Shown here one piece after another: positions 1-6,922 of a stretch of DNA of 36,163 nt (positions within the stretch are counted from its first letter, which is position 1; every line of letters begins with the position of its first letter). The stretch spans positions 1 to 36,163 of the forward strand of contig DAIRSE010000020.1 in assembly GCA_036804525.1 (NCBI GenBank), given 5' to 3'. Source of the stretch: JBFLVT01 sp036804525 (lineage in GTDB: Bacteria; Bacillota; Desulfotomaculia; Desulfotomaculales; JASEER01). The notes under the pieces were generated by a model. The model ran no database searches, was not told the origin of the DNA, and saw nothing but the letters and a program-made list of their open reading frames with translations. Both the position numbers and the translations under genes were made by a program.

Positions 1-67
1 GAGCAACCTGCGGCCGGTAACGCCCGGAAGTCGTCTTCCAGAGGCAGGTGCACGGCCCATAAAATTG

Positions 68-110
68 AAAGGGGCAGGACAATGCGTAGAGTCCTGCTCC
101 TTTCTTTTTT
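68..110 (+). terminator. Rho-independent terminator of an upstream gene
   Basis: A 13-bp stem (68-80 with 91-103, one G-U pair) closes a 10-nt loop and runs into a T-rich tail at 101-110. It probably ends a transcript entering from the left edge. In frame 3 a stop codon at 18-20 could be the end of that gene, but only a few codons are visible, so no product can be named. Confidence 0.75.
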
Positions 111-192
111 GAGGATTGTCCCGAGGACTCTGATCCGGAAAAACATTCCACAGCACTCCGAAAGAACGAGTAAGTTGGTCGCTGATTGGTCA

Positions 193-215
193 AGACTATG
201 GTTAGAGAATAGTCT
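193..215. promoter_or_regulatory. Palindrome upstream of spoIIR
   Basis: A perfect 7-bp inverted repeat (AGACTAT at 193-199, ATAGTCT at 209-215) lies 25 bp before the spoIIR start, just upstream of its ribosome binding site. It could be an operator or an RNA hairpin. In Bacillus spoIIR is transcribed by sigma-F, but I could not place a convincing sigma-F promoter here. Confidence 0.3.
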
Positions 216-239
216 GAAGCGATAATTCGGAGGGCGGGG

Positions 240-836
240 ATGATGCGCAAAAAGATACTGGCTCTAACGCTTGGCATAAGTCTCATCATCATAGGTACGG
301 TCTTCTGGTACTGGTCGGGCAAGGCTGTGCAGGCTTACAGTCCCGATAACCTCATTCGGTTTCACGTTATCGCCAACAGCGATAGCGAGGCCGACCAGGC
401 TTTGAAGCTCAAGGTCCGGGACGCGGTCGTCCAGGCCATGACGCCGAAGGTTGAGGGTATCAGCAGTGTGGAAGAGGCTCGTGAAGTAGTCAGGGCCAAC
501 GTCGGTATGATTCAGGAAGTCAGCCGGGAACAGGTCAGACGAAATGGCTTCGATTACCCGGTGAGGGTTTATTACGGGCGGTATCCTTTCCCGGACAGGG
601 TCTACGGGTCCTGGAAGGTGCCGGCCGGGGAGTATGAAGCGGTGCGCGTTGTGATCGGCGAGGGGTCCGGGCAGAACTGGTGGTGCGTGCTTTTCCCGCC
701 GCTGTGTTTTGTGAACGGCGGGCAGGAGGCCGGTGTCGTTGCGACTACCGGGCAGATGGCCCCGCCTGTGGAAGTTAGGCTGCGCTTCAAGGCCGCCGAC
801 CTTTGGCGCGAAAGCCTAAACCGGCTATTACACTAG
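240..836 (+). CDS. spoIIR: Stage II sporulation protein R (SpoIIR)
   Basis: SpoIIR is the forespore-made secreted signal that triggers processing of pro-sigma-E by SpoIIGA in the mother cell. The 198-aa product begins with a hydrophobic signal/anchor segment (about residues 5-27). It then carries family hallmarks: the IRFHVIANSDS block near residue 39, the following LKLKVRDAV stretch, and a late NWWCVLFPPLCF block containing conserved cysteines. Length fits the family. Two adjacent ATG codons (240, 243) follow a GGAGGG ribosome binding site at 229-234. The gene stands alone, flanked by terminators at 68-110 and 867-906. It is direct evidence for an endospore former. Identification is by family motif recognition and is confident. 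Confidence 0.95.
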   Translation: MMRKKILALTLGISLIIIGTVFWYWSGKAVQAYSPDNLIRFHVIANSDSEADQALKLKVRDAVVQAMTPKVEGISSVEEAREVVRANVGMIQEVSREQVRRNGFDYPVRVYYGRYPFPDRVYGSWKVPAGEYEAVRVVIGEGSGQNWWCVLFPPLCFVNGGQEAGVVATTGQMAPPVEVRLRFKAADLWRESLNRLLH

Positions 837-866
837 ACAGATCCTATCGACAACTGAAGGACAATG

Positions 867-906
867 GAGAAGCAGGACCAAAGCGGCCCTGCTTCTCTAT
901 TTTTCT
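867..906 (+). terminator. Rho-independent terminator after spoIIR
   Basis: A perfect 10-bp stem (GAGAAGCAGG at 867-876, complement at 888-897) is followed by a T-rich stretch (899-905). It ends the spoIIR transcript 30 bp after the stop codon and separates it from the Agr-type locus. Confidence 0.85.
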
Positions 907-916
907 ACATTATTTT

Positions 917-935
917 TTAGGACTTTAGTCCGAAT
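917..935. promoter_or_regulatory. GGACTTTAGTCC palindrome before the Agr locus
   Basis: The 12-bp palindrome GGACTTTAGTCC (920-931) lies about 120 bp upstream of the first Agr-locus gene, within an AT-rich flank. Its core equals that of the NarL/FixJ-type DosR (DevR) box known in mycobacteria. Whether a response regulator binds here is unknown. No clear -35/-10 pair was recognised beside it. Confidence 0.3.
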
Positions 936-1048
936 TGCATGAGACTTCCGCCTCATCCAGACAGGAAAAATGATTCATTTGTCGAAGACACTGCCAGTTA
1001 CGTACCGGGATGCAGCAACTGGTCGAATTAGGGCAGGAGGCTTAAGAC

Positions 1049-1531
1049 ATGGAACTTAATATCGCGGCGCTTTTGTTGCAGGGGATACCCGAGATGATTG
1101 CTCTCGCCGCTTTGAACTTCGCTATTGCCCGCACGCGCTTGAGATGGAAAATAATATTCTGGATCGGGGTTGCGCAGGGTTTTCTGGTTTACGGTATACG
1201 CTTGCTGCCTGTTCCGTTCGGCGTTCATACAATCGCGATGACCCTTTTCTTTGTATTTTGCTTGATTAGGTTCGGTAATGTCTCATTTCTGAGAGGATTC
1301 TATTCAGCTTTTCTCGGGACAGCTTTTCTTATACTTTATGAATTTTTGACGCATCTCTTCTTTGTTAGAATAATGAAATTATCTCTTGATACTCCGGGTT
1401 TAGAGGATTCAATCATATGGATTCTGATGGGATGGCCGCAGGTTATCCTGTTTTTCCTGACGGCGCTTTTGATCAACAGACTGTCAAGCAGGGCGAGCAG
1501 TCACGAAGGAAGGTCACGGGGTGCGTTCTAA
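1049..1531 (+). CDS. Kinase-less AgrC-like membrane sensor domain protein
   Basis: This 160-aa protein is almost entirely hydrophobic, with five or six predicted membrane segments (roughly residues 5-28, 31-53, 58-75, 82-107, 121-146) and a short basic tail. The segment IRLLPVPFGVHT (residues 50-61) resembles a motif I recall from the membrane sensor halves of GHKL histidine kinases encoded beside agrBD in Clostridia. The protein stops where the kinase would begin, so no histidine phosphotransfer or ATPase domain is present. Start ATG 1049 follows a GGCAGGAGG site (1032-1040). It overlaps agrB by 11 nt, indicating translational coupling. Most likely role (inference): receptor, chaperone or immunity partner for the AgrD peptide. 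It could be an unrelated small membrane protein. Confidence 0.7.
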   Translation: MELNIAALLLQGIPEMIALAALNFAIARTRLRWKIIFWIGVAQGFLVYGIRLLPVPFGVHTIAMTLFFVFCLIRFGNVSFLRGFYSAFLGTAFLILYEFLTHLFFVRIMKLSLDTPGLEDSIIWILMGWPQVILFFLTALLINRLSSRASSHEGRSRGAF

Positions 1532-2156
1532 GCAGGCTCATCGCATAGGGGGGTATCTCCAACAGAATCTGTCGCTGAACGATGACACCGCGGCCGTCGT
1601 GTCCTACGGGGCTGAGGTGGCCTTGTTGGCCGTCTTCGGTCTGGCAAGCATCCTTCTGGTTTCAGTCGTCCTGCACAGTGTTTCGGAGACCCTGCTAATC
1701 GCTTTTCTTTTGTATTTTTTGCGCGCCACTGCCGGCGGCGCTCACTGCTCGAACCCCGTAAGCTGTAACATCGCGAGTGCAGCCGTTATTCCGGCGTTGG
1801 GTAAACTCAGTGCCGCCTGGGGGCTTAAGTTGGCATCCATTCCTTTTGTTTCTGCGGTAGGCGCCCTGGCTTTGATACTTGTTGTCCGGCTGGCCCCGGT
1901 GGACCATCCGAATAAACCGATCAGGACGGCCCGCCACCGACAGCGGTTAAAAATAATGGCCGCCTTTTTGGTTGCCTGTCTGGTTGCGATTCAACTGGCA
2001 ACGCTGACTCTTGCGGACGACAAGCATCTTTCGTTGGTTGCGGCGATCTCCTTTGCGCTGGCCTGGGAAGGGGTTATTCTTACGGAGGCCGGGTGGCGAG
2101 TGATGGCTATGTTTGATTGGTTGGTCGATACCTTAGGACGCAGGATGCGGAAGTAG
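1521..2156 (+). CDS. agrB: AgrB-family peptide-processing membrane endopeptidase
   Basis: AgrB cleaves the C-terminal tail of the AgrD pre-peptide and forms the thiolactone of the autoinducing peptide. The 211-aa product has several membrane segments and the family's catalytic pair. The GGAHCSNPVSC block places His75 and Cys82 seven residues apart, matching His77/Cys84 of Staphylococcus aureus AgrB. The start is GTG 1521, preceded by GAAGGAAGG (1505-1513) and overlapping the end of the upstream gene. agrD follows 23 bp later. The expected function is clear; the peptide specificity is not. A C-terminal hydrophobic stretch is followed by a short basic end (GRRMRK). Confidence 0.93.
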   Translation: MRSKQAHRIGGYLQQNLSLNDDTAAVVSYGAEVALLAVFGLASILLVSVVLHSVSETLLIAFLLYFLRATAGGAHCSNPVSCNIASAAVIPALGKLSAAWGLKLASIPFVSAVGALALILVVRLAPVDHPNKPIRTARHRQRLKIMAAFLVACLVAIQLATLTLADDKHLSLVAAISFALAWEGVILTEAGWRVMAMFDWLVDTLGRRMRK

Positions 2157-2179
2157 TCTTTTGGAAAGGAGGTGAGGCT

Positions 2180-2314
2180 ATGCGTCGCGTTAAATATCTT
2201 GCTCTCACCGCGGTAACGGCTGCCCTCGTTCTTCTTGCTAACATTTCTGCCGCTTCAGCCTGTGGGTTATTCCACTATGAGCCAGAAGTTCCTGAGCAAC
2301 TTGCCAAGTACTAA
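2180..2314 (+). CDS. agrD: AgrD-type cyclic lactone autoinducer pre-peptide
   Basis: This 44-aa pre-peptide has the three parts of AgrD: an amphipathic, hydrophobic N-terminal leader (residues 1-24), a core beginning at the single Cys28 (CGLFHY), and an acidic C-terminal tail (EPEVPEQLAKY). The EPEVP tail matches what I recall of clostridial cyclic lactone autoinducer peptides. If the ring spans five residues, as in staphylococci, it would be Cys28-His32, but the exact cleavage site cannot be read from sequence. The true start is ATG 2180, placed by a strong AAAGGAGGTG site (2165-2174). A longer in-frame ORF from 2117 overlaps agrB and ignores this site. The substrate of the adjacent AgrB. 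Confidence 0.92.
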   Translation: MRRVKYLALTAVTAALVLLANISAASACGLFHYEPEVPEQLAKY

Positions 2315-2348
2315 GAGTTCACTGGGAGTATACTAGGAGTTAACGAGT

Positions 2349-2374
2349 GAAGGAGGTGGTTTCTTCCACCTCCT
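2349..2374 (+). promoter_or_regulatory. Hairpin sequestering an SD-like sequence between agrD and the c-di-GMP gene
   Basis: A perfect 10-bp stem (AAGGAGGTGG at 2350-2359, complement at 2364-2373; possibly one more pair outside) closes a 4-nt loop. No T-run follows, so it is a weak candidate for a simple terminator. The 5' arm is an ideal anti-16S ribosome binding sequence. It lies only 19 bp before the TTG start of the GGDEF/HD-GYP gene. Attenuation, RNA processing or translational control are all possible. Confidence 0.6.
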
Positions 2375-2392
2375 TCTATGGTGGGTTGAATC

Positions 2393-4036
2393 TTGCGTAG
2401 CATCGAGATAGAACGTAACAAAAGTATACGCTTTTTCGTAGCTTCAGTTCAAGCCATTGGCTTCTTACTATTGATTACGGCGTTTGTTTTGGGTTTCCCT
2501 GTAAAAGGTCTTGCAGAAATTATCGATGCCAGGTTTATGGTTTCTTTACTATTGTTCTTTCTTTCTCTGGCATTTCCTTTGTGGATTTTGGACACAAAAC
2601 AACTCCCATCAGACACGAGTCAAACAATTAGGTTAATAGAGTTGATTTACATAGCGACACCAATTGTTTTGGCTATTATAGTCCTACTCCTTAACCCTGA
2701 GGACTACCGCGTTATTGCTATTGTACCAACTCTAATCGCTGCTACTCTTAAAGGACGTAGGATAGGTACTGTAACGGCTCTGCTCATGCTTGTTTTTTTC
2801 GGATTTATAACTTACGAACACCTGGATAGTTCAGATTTGTTCCTAGCCGTCATTACTCTCACCGTCGGTTGGTTTCTTGGCGGGATCATCGATGTCGAGA
2901 CCCGTTATTCACAGCAGGTGGCGGCCCTGGCGAACATAGACGACCTGACCGGGCTCTTGAACCACCGGGCCTTCCACGAGGAACTGGAAAAGCAGTTCAC
3001 CCTGGCCCGAGAAGGGGATTCCAGCTTGGCGCTCGTTATCGGCGACATTGACAACTTCAAGCTTTACAACGACAGCTACGGCCACCTGCATGGGGACAGG
3101 ATCCTGGCGACGATCGGGTCACTGATGGCCGAGGAAATTGGCAGCCAGGGGACGGTGGCGCGCTACGGGGGAGAGGAGTTCGCCGTTATCCTGCCGGGGT
3201 ATAATGCGGAAGAAGCCCGGGGCCTGATAGAAAGGCTGCGCCGGAGGATAGAGGCTTACCCTTTCGAAGGGCGGGAAAGGCAGCCGTCCGGAGCGGTGAC
3301 GGCATCCTTCGGTATCGCCGCCTTCCCCGAGCACGCCCCCAGCGCGAAAGAGCTTTTGGTGCTGGCCGACCACGCCCTCTACAAGGCGAAATTCGGCAGC
3401 AAGAATAAGGTTGAGGTTTACTCCTCCGTCCTTCACCCGCTTTACAGCAAGCTGGGCAGGGAAGAGAGGGAGCAGCTCAACGCGATCCGTACCTTGATCC
3501 AGGTTATCAACGTGAAGGACAGCTATACGTACGGCCACTCCGAGCGGGTGGTGGAGTACTGTCTCAGCCTCGGCGCGGCGGCGGGGCTCTCCGGCAACGA
3601 GCTGCTGGAACTCTCCTACGCCGCTTACCTGCATGACATCGGCAAGGTCGAAATATCCCGCGCCCTGCTGAACAAGAAGGGCGCCCTGGCGGCCGACGAA
3701 ATGGCCGTCCTCAGGCAGCACCCCGTCTGGGGCGCCGAAATTGTTAAACCGATTCCCTTCCTCCACAGCTTAGCTCCCGCGATTCTCCACCACCACGAGA
3801 ACTACGACGGCAGCGGCTACCCGGACGGCCTTGCCGGCGACGATATACCGGTGGCCGCGCGGATTATTCGCATCGCCGACAGCTACGATGCCATGACTAC
3901 CGAAAGGCCTTATGGGGAAGTGAGAACCCCCGAGGAGGCCTGCGCGGAGATCGCCAGGCTGGCCGGAACGGCTTACGACCCGGAGTTAGCCCGTGTCTTC
4001 ACAGAGATTATAATCAAAAATGTTTTTTCTTCCTGA
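2393..4036 (+). CDS. Membrane-anchored GGDEF and HD-GYP bifunctional c-di-GMP enzyme
   Basis: The 547-aa protein has about six N-terminal membrane helices (residues 13-166), a GGDEF domain and an HD-GYP domain. The diguanylate cyclase motif is intact (GGEEF at 259-263, after DDLTGLLNHRAF at 183). The inhibitory RxxD site normally just upstream is absent. The phosphodiesterase domain keeps HD at 414-415 (HDIGK), an HHHEN metal motif and GYP at 475-477 (GSGYPDG). Both activities are therefore plausible. The TTG start at 2393 follows GGTGGG (2380-2385); this start is less certain than the domain calls. The gene follows agrD in the same direction. Its first 480 bp are much more AT-rich than the rest, suggesting a recombined sensor module. 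The ligand of the membrane part is unknown. Confidence 0.93.
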   Translation: MRSIEIERNKSIRFFVASVQAIGFLLLITAFVLGFPVKGLAEIIDARFMVSLLLFFLSLAFPLWILDTKQLPSDTSQTIRLIELIYIATPIVLAIIVLLLNPEDYRVIAIVPTLIAATLKGRRIGTVTALLMLVFFGFITYEHLDSSDLFLAVITLTVGWFLGGIIDVETRYSQQVAALANIDDLTGLLNHRAFHEELEKQFTLAREGDSSLALVIGDIDNFKLYNDSYGHLHGDRILATIGSLMAEEIGSQGTVARYGGEEFAVILPGYNAEEARGLIERLRRRIEAYPFEGRERQPSGAVTASFGIAAFPEHAPSAKELLVLADHALYKAKFGSKNKVEVYSSVLHPLYSKLGREEREQLNAIRTLIQVINVKDSYTYGHSERVVEYCLSLGAAAGLSGNELLELSYAAYLHDIGKVEISRALLNKKGALAADEMAVLRQHPVWGAEIVKPIPFLHSLAPAILHHHENYDGSGYPDGLAGDDIPVAARIIRIADSYDAMTTERPYGEVRTPEEACAEIARLAGTAYDPELARVFTEIIIKNVFSS

Positions 4037-4154
4037 TGATGCTGTAGCCCAACCATCCGGTCAGAGGAATGAGTATGGCGTGAGTAAGCCAGAATCCGGC
4101 GCTCGGAAACCCCCAAAATCCCAACTTGATATTATCAGGCTGCTTCTTACGCAA
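4014..4154 (-). CDS. Small single-pass membrane protein, function unknown
   Basis: Read from a TTG at 4154 on the minus strand, this gives a 46-aa protein: a basic N-terminus, a GFWGFPSAGFWLTHAI block, one hydrophobic helix (about residues 22-41) and a basic IIRKKKHF end. A GGAGG site lies 8 nt before the TTG, which supports translation. The longer ORF reaching 4280 runs through an interspersed repeat and is not credible. The 3' end overlaps the convergent GGDEF/HD-GYP gene by 23 bp. I do not recognise a named family. The Trp/Phe/Gly-rich motif looks conserved in style but was not checked. Confidence 0.5.
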   Translation of the reverse strand: MRKKQPDNIKLGFWGFPSAGFWLTHAILIPLTGWLGYSIIRKKKHF

Positions 4155-4208
4155 ATTCCTCGCCTCCTCGATTTGACTCGCTAGGAGAGTGCTGCAAATT
4201 CCAATAGA

Positions 4209-4258
4209 CGGCATCCGACATCCTTTTTGCCAGGCGCAGTTTTTCAGCGGTCTCCTAG
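4209..4258 (-). repeat. 50-bp interspersed repeat, copy A
   Basis: These 50 bp are identical, in inverted orientation, to 35844-35893. The first part (GGAGACCGCTGAAAAACT, read on the minus strand) also recurs at 25603-25620. The pattern suggests the terminus of a mobile element or a small dispersed repeat. No transposase gene is adjacent. Confidence 0.8.
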
Positions 4259-4533
4259 TAGCGTGTGCGTTTGACGGCACTTTGATTAAGGATAATTTTA
4301 CTTCTGCGCGACAATGAAGCCGGCTGCAAGAGACTTCCCGTTTCCGACCCCTGACCTCCGAGTTATTAGGCCCGGTGAAATCCCGGAGGGATTTCTTCGA
4401 GTTTGACTTCCGACTTCCGACCTCTGACCTCTTTATTGACCTGCTCTGGAAGGATGTGCTACCCTTTTTACGTAGTCACCAGAGCGGTCCGCCGGGGCTA
4501 AACAGTGTTGGAAGACGGGAAGGTGGCAGATCA
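4259..4533. other. Non-coding leader of dnaX with degenerate repeats
   Basis: No credible gene is seen. Segments at about 4335-4365 and 4400-4430 are built of slipping variants of TTCCGACCTCTGACC, a repeat style seen at many gene borders in this window. A possible hairpin pairs GCTCTGG (4443-4449) with CCAGAGC (4479-4485), with inner pairing GTG..TAC/GTA..CAC. Bacillus carries the SRP RNA gene before dnaX, but the conserved SRP core is not present here. Confidence 0.5.
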
Positions 4534-5904
4534 TTGAGCTACCGCGCTCTGTACCGCACGTGGCGTCCGCAGACCTTTGAAGAGATTGTGGGACAGGAAC
4601 ACGTAACCCGCACCCTGTCCAACGCCGTGCGCATGGGCAGGCAGGCCCATGCCTACCTTTTTTGCGGCCCGCGCGGGACGGGCAAGACGTCAACCGCCAA
4701 GGTTTTGGCCAAGGCCATCAACTGCAGTTACCGCGAGGGCGGCAACCCCTGCAATCAATGCCCGTCGTGCGTAGGAATCAACGAGGGCACGTGGGTTGAT
4801 TTTCTTGAGATTGACGCCGCCAGCAACCGCGGTGTCGACGAAATCCGCGACCTGCGCGAGAAAGTTAAGTTTCGGCCTGCTGCATCCCCCTTCAAGGTTT
4901 ACATCGTGGACGAGGTCCACATGCTGACAAACGAGGCCTTCAACGCCCTCCTGAAGACGCTGGAAGAGCCCCCGGAGCACGTTGTCTTTATCCTGGCTAC
5001 AACCGAACCGCATAAGGTTCCGCTTACGATCAGTTCGCGCTGCCAGCGTTTTGACTTTCGGCGGATCAGCGTGCGGGCCATCGTCGAGCGCCTGGCGGAG
5101 GTCGCCCAGGGAGCGGGAATCGATGTCGAGCCAGGTGTCCTGGAACTGATCGCCAGGGTAGCCGACGGCAGTCTCCGCGATGCTATCGGCCTGCTCGACC
5201 AGGTGGCCGCGTTGGGAGACGGAACGGCGCGTCTCGAGGACGCCCACGACATCCTGGGGACGGTCCATGAGGGGTTTTTTGAACGCTTTGTGGATCAACT
5301 CGCCCGAGGCGATGCCAGGGGAGCAATCAGGGCCCTGCACGAGGTGGAAGCAAGCGGCAAGGACTTAAAAATCTTCGCCCGCGAGTTCACCGATTATCTG
5401 CGGGGCATTCTTCTTGATGCCCTTGACGGCGGACAGGGAAGGGTTGCCTTGGCAGAGGAGAGAATCGTTCGTTTGCTGAGCCTTTTTGCCGAGGCCGAAC
5501 AGGAAATGCGATTTGCCACCCGCCAGATCCTGCCGCTGGAGTTAGCCGTGGTGCATTTTATCCGCGAGCCCCTGGCAGGGAATACGTCAGCCGAAGCTAA
5601 GCGTCCTGCTGAGGGTCCCGGTGAGAGCGCAGCCCGGCAAAGCACAAATCCTGACCGTGATTTATGGCTGAAGGTATGTCAGGGACTGAAAACCAGCCGC
5701 CCGGCGGCTGCGGCGTTCTTGAGCAAGGCGTCCAGCGTCCGTATTAAACCAGGTTACATGGTCATACGCTTTAAAGATAGCTTTGCCATGGCCAACATCG
5801 CCAAGCCCGAGAACAGGAAGGCCATTGAGGAACTGCTGTCGCAGTTTTCCCCGGGACGATGGCAGGTCCAGTGTGTGATGGACGATACAAGCGGGGAAGC
5901 TTAA
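4534..5904 (+). CDS. dnaX: DNA polymerase III gamma/tau subunit
   Basis: DnaX is the ATP-driven clamp-loader subunit of the replicative polymerase. The 456-aa protein opens with MSYRALYRTWRPQTFEEIVG. It has a Walker A motif (GPRGTGKT, 45-52), a four-cysteine zinc module (Cys64, 73, 76, 79), a DEVH Walker B (about 126) and the SSRC sensor 1. The C-terminal region is shorter than in long tau proteins. The start is TTG 4534, supported by GGAAGGTGG (4518-4526) and by the conserved N-terminus. The in-frame extension to 4375 merely translates the intergenic repeats. ybaB and recR follow, the classic dnaX-ybaB-recR operon. No slippery A-run for gamma/tau frameshifting was noticed. Confidence 0.96.
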   Translation: MSYRALYRTWRPQTFEEIVGQEHVTRTLSNAVRMGRQAHAYLFCGPRGTGKTSTAKVLAKAINCSYREGGNPCNQCPSCVGINEGTWVDFLEIDAASNRGVDEIRDLREKVKFRPAASPFKVYIVDEVHMLTNEAFNALLKTLEEPPEHVVFILATTEPHKVPLTISSRCQRFDFRRISVRAIVERLAEVAQGAGIDVEPGVLELIARVADGSLRDAIGLLDQVAALGDGTARLEDAHDILGTVHEGFFERFVDQLARGDARGAIRALHEVEASGKDLKIFAREFTDYLRGILLDALDGGQGRVALAEERIVRLLSLFAEAEQEMRFATRQILPLELAVVHFIREPLAGNTSAEAKRPAEGPGESAARQSTNPDRDLWLKVCQGLKTSRPAAAAFLSKASSVRIKPGYMVIRFKDSFAMANIAKPENRKAIEELLSQFSPGRWQVQCVMDDTSGEA

Positions 5905-5923
5905 TGAAGGAGGTCGGATAACC

Positions 5924-6232
5924 TTGGATATGGGCAAAATGATGAAACAGGTTCAGAAGCTGCAGGCCGATATGGCCAGGATGCAGGAAGAACTCGGCCG
6001 GCGCACGGTTGAGGCTGCCGCCGGCGGCGGCGCCGTCAAAGTCGTGGCCAACGGCAAACAGGATATCGTTTCGATAACCATCAGCCCGGAGGCTGTTGAC
6101 CCGGATGATGTCGAAATGCTCCAGGACCTCGTCCTGGCTGCCGTCAATGAAGCCCTGCGCCAGTCCCGCGACATGGCGGCTCAAGAAATGAGCAAGCTTA
6201 CCGGCGGCTTTTCGGTGCCGGGGCTGTTCTAA
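5924..6232 (+). CDS. ybaB: YbaB/EbfC family nucleoid-associated protein
   Basis: A 102-aa small DNA-binding protein of the YbaB/EbfC family. The N-terminal helix MGKMMKQVQKLQADMARMQE is typical, followed by a Gly-rich turn and the conserved ITISPEAVDPDDVEMLQDLV region. The family forms tweezer-like dimers on DNA; its cellular role is still debated. The start TTG 5924 lies 9 nt after AAGGAGGT (5907-5914), which fits better than the ATG at 5930. It sits 19 bp after dnaX and 40 bp before recR. That spacing supports one operon for replication and recombination functions. Confidence 0.93.
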   Translation: MDMGKMMKQVQKLQADMARMQEELGRRTVEAAAGGGAVKVVANGKQDIVSITISPEAVDPDDVEMLQDLVLAAVNEALRQSRDMAAQEMSKLTGGFSVPGLF

Positions 6233-6235
6233 ATG

Positions 6236-6263
6236 GCATTAAGCACAAAGCATTAGGCACTGG
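6236..6263. repeat. Degenerate 14-nt tandem repeat between ybaB and recR
   Basis: Two 14-nt units (6236-6249 and 6250-6263, 10 of 14 matching) begin GCATTAAGCAC/GCATTAGGCAC and fill almost the whole gap before recR. The same style of slipping repeat occurs at several other gene borders here. Confidence 0.6.
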
Positions 6264-6272
6264 GAGAACGGT

Positions 6273-6869
6273 ATGTACTACGCGCGTCCTGTTGCCCGGC
6301 TGATTGAAGAACTGGGCAAACTTCCCGGTATCGGTCCGAAGACGGCGCAAAGGCTGGCCTTTTATCTCATCGGGGCCCCGCCCGAAGTAGCCGGTGGGCT
6401 TGCCAAGGCCATTATTGAGGCCCGCAGGGGCATTTCCCGCTGTTCGGTATGCGCTAACCTGACCGATACCGACCCCTGCCATCTTTGCCGGGACCAGGGA
6501 CGTGACGCCGGTTTGATTTGCGTGGTCGAACACCCTAAGGACGTTGTGGCGATGGAGAAGGCCCACGGCTTCAGGGGGCTCTACCACGTCCTTCACGGGA
6601 ATCTTTCGCCTATGGACGGGGTAGGCCCCGGTGACCTGACCATCGACATGCTGCTTACCCGTATTAAGTCCGGGAAGGTCAATGAGGTTATCGTGGCGAC
6701 CAACGCCAACCTGGAAGGTGAAGCGACGGCCCTGTACCTGAGCAGACTCCTGCGTCCTTTAGGGGTCAAGGTGACCAGGCTGGCCTACGGCCTGCCGGTT
6801 GGCGCCGATCTCGAATATGCCGACAGCCGGACCCTAAGTAGGGCTATCGAGGGCAGAAGAGAGGTATAA
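6273..6869 (+). CDS. recR: Recombination mediator RecR
   Basis: RecR acts with RecO (and RecF) to load RecA onto SSB-coated single-stranded DNA at gaps. The 198-aa product has the usual length. It has an N-terminal helix-hairpin-helix (LGKLPGIGPKTAQRLAF, 14-30), a four-cysteine zinc finger (Cys57, 60, 69, 72), and a Toprim domain starting CVVEHPKDVVAMEK. The C-terminus has the LAYGLPVGADLEYAD block. The ATG at 6273 is preceded by GGGAG. Position after dnaX-ybaB is conserved in Firmicutes, and bofA follows as in Bacillus. Confidence 0.97.
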   Translation: MYYARPVARLIEELGKLPGIGPKTAQRLAFYLIGAPPEVAGGLAKAIIEARRGISRCSVCANLTDTDPCHLCRDQGRDAGLICVVEHPKDVVAMEKAHGFRGLYHVLHGNLSPMDGVGPGDLTIDMLLTRIKSGKVNEVIVATNANLEGEATALYLSRLLRPLGVKVTRLAYGLPVGADLEYADSRTLSRAIEGRREV

Positions 6870-6922
6870 TCCCTCCTGGGTTTCATATATTTGGCAATAG
6901 GACAGCCCGGGAGGTGATGCGG

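Noticed and set aside
3119..3766. 215-codon minus-strand frame inside the GGDEF/HD-GYP gene
   Set aside because: Shadow of strong coding on the plus strand with intact GGDEF and HD-GYP motifs.
4433..4530. Possible SRP RNA gene before dnaX, as in Bacillus
   Set aside because: Only a loose hairpin is present; the conserved SRP core (GGAAGG...AGCAG with its asymmetric loop) could not be found.
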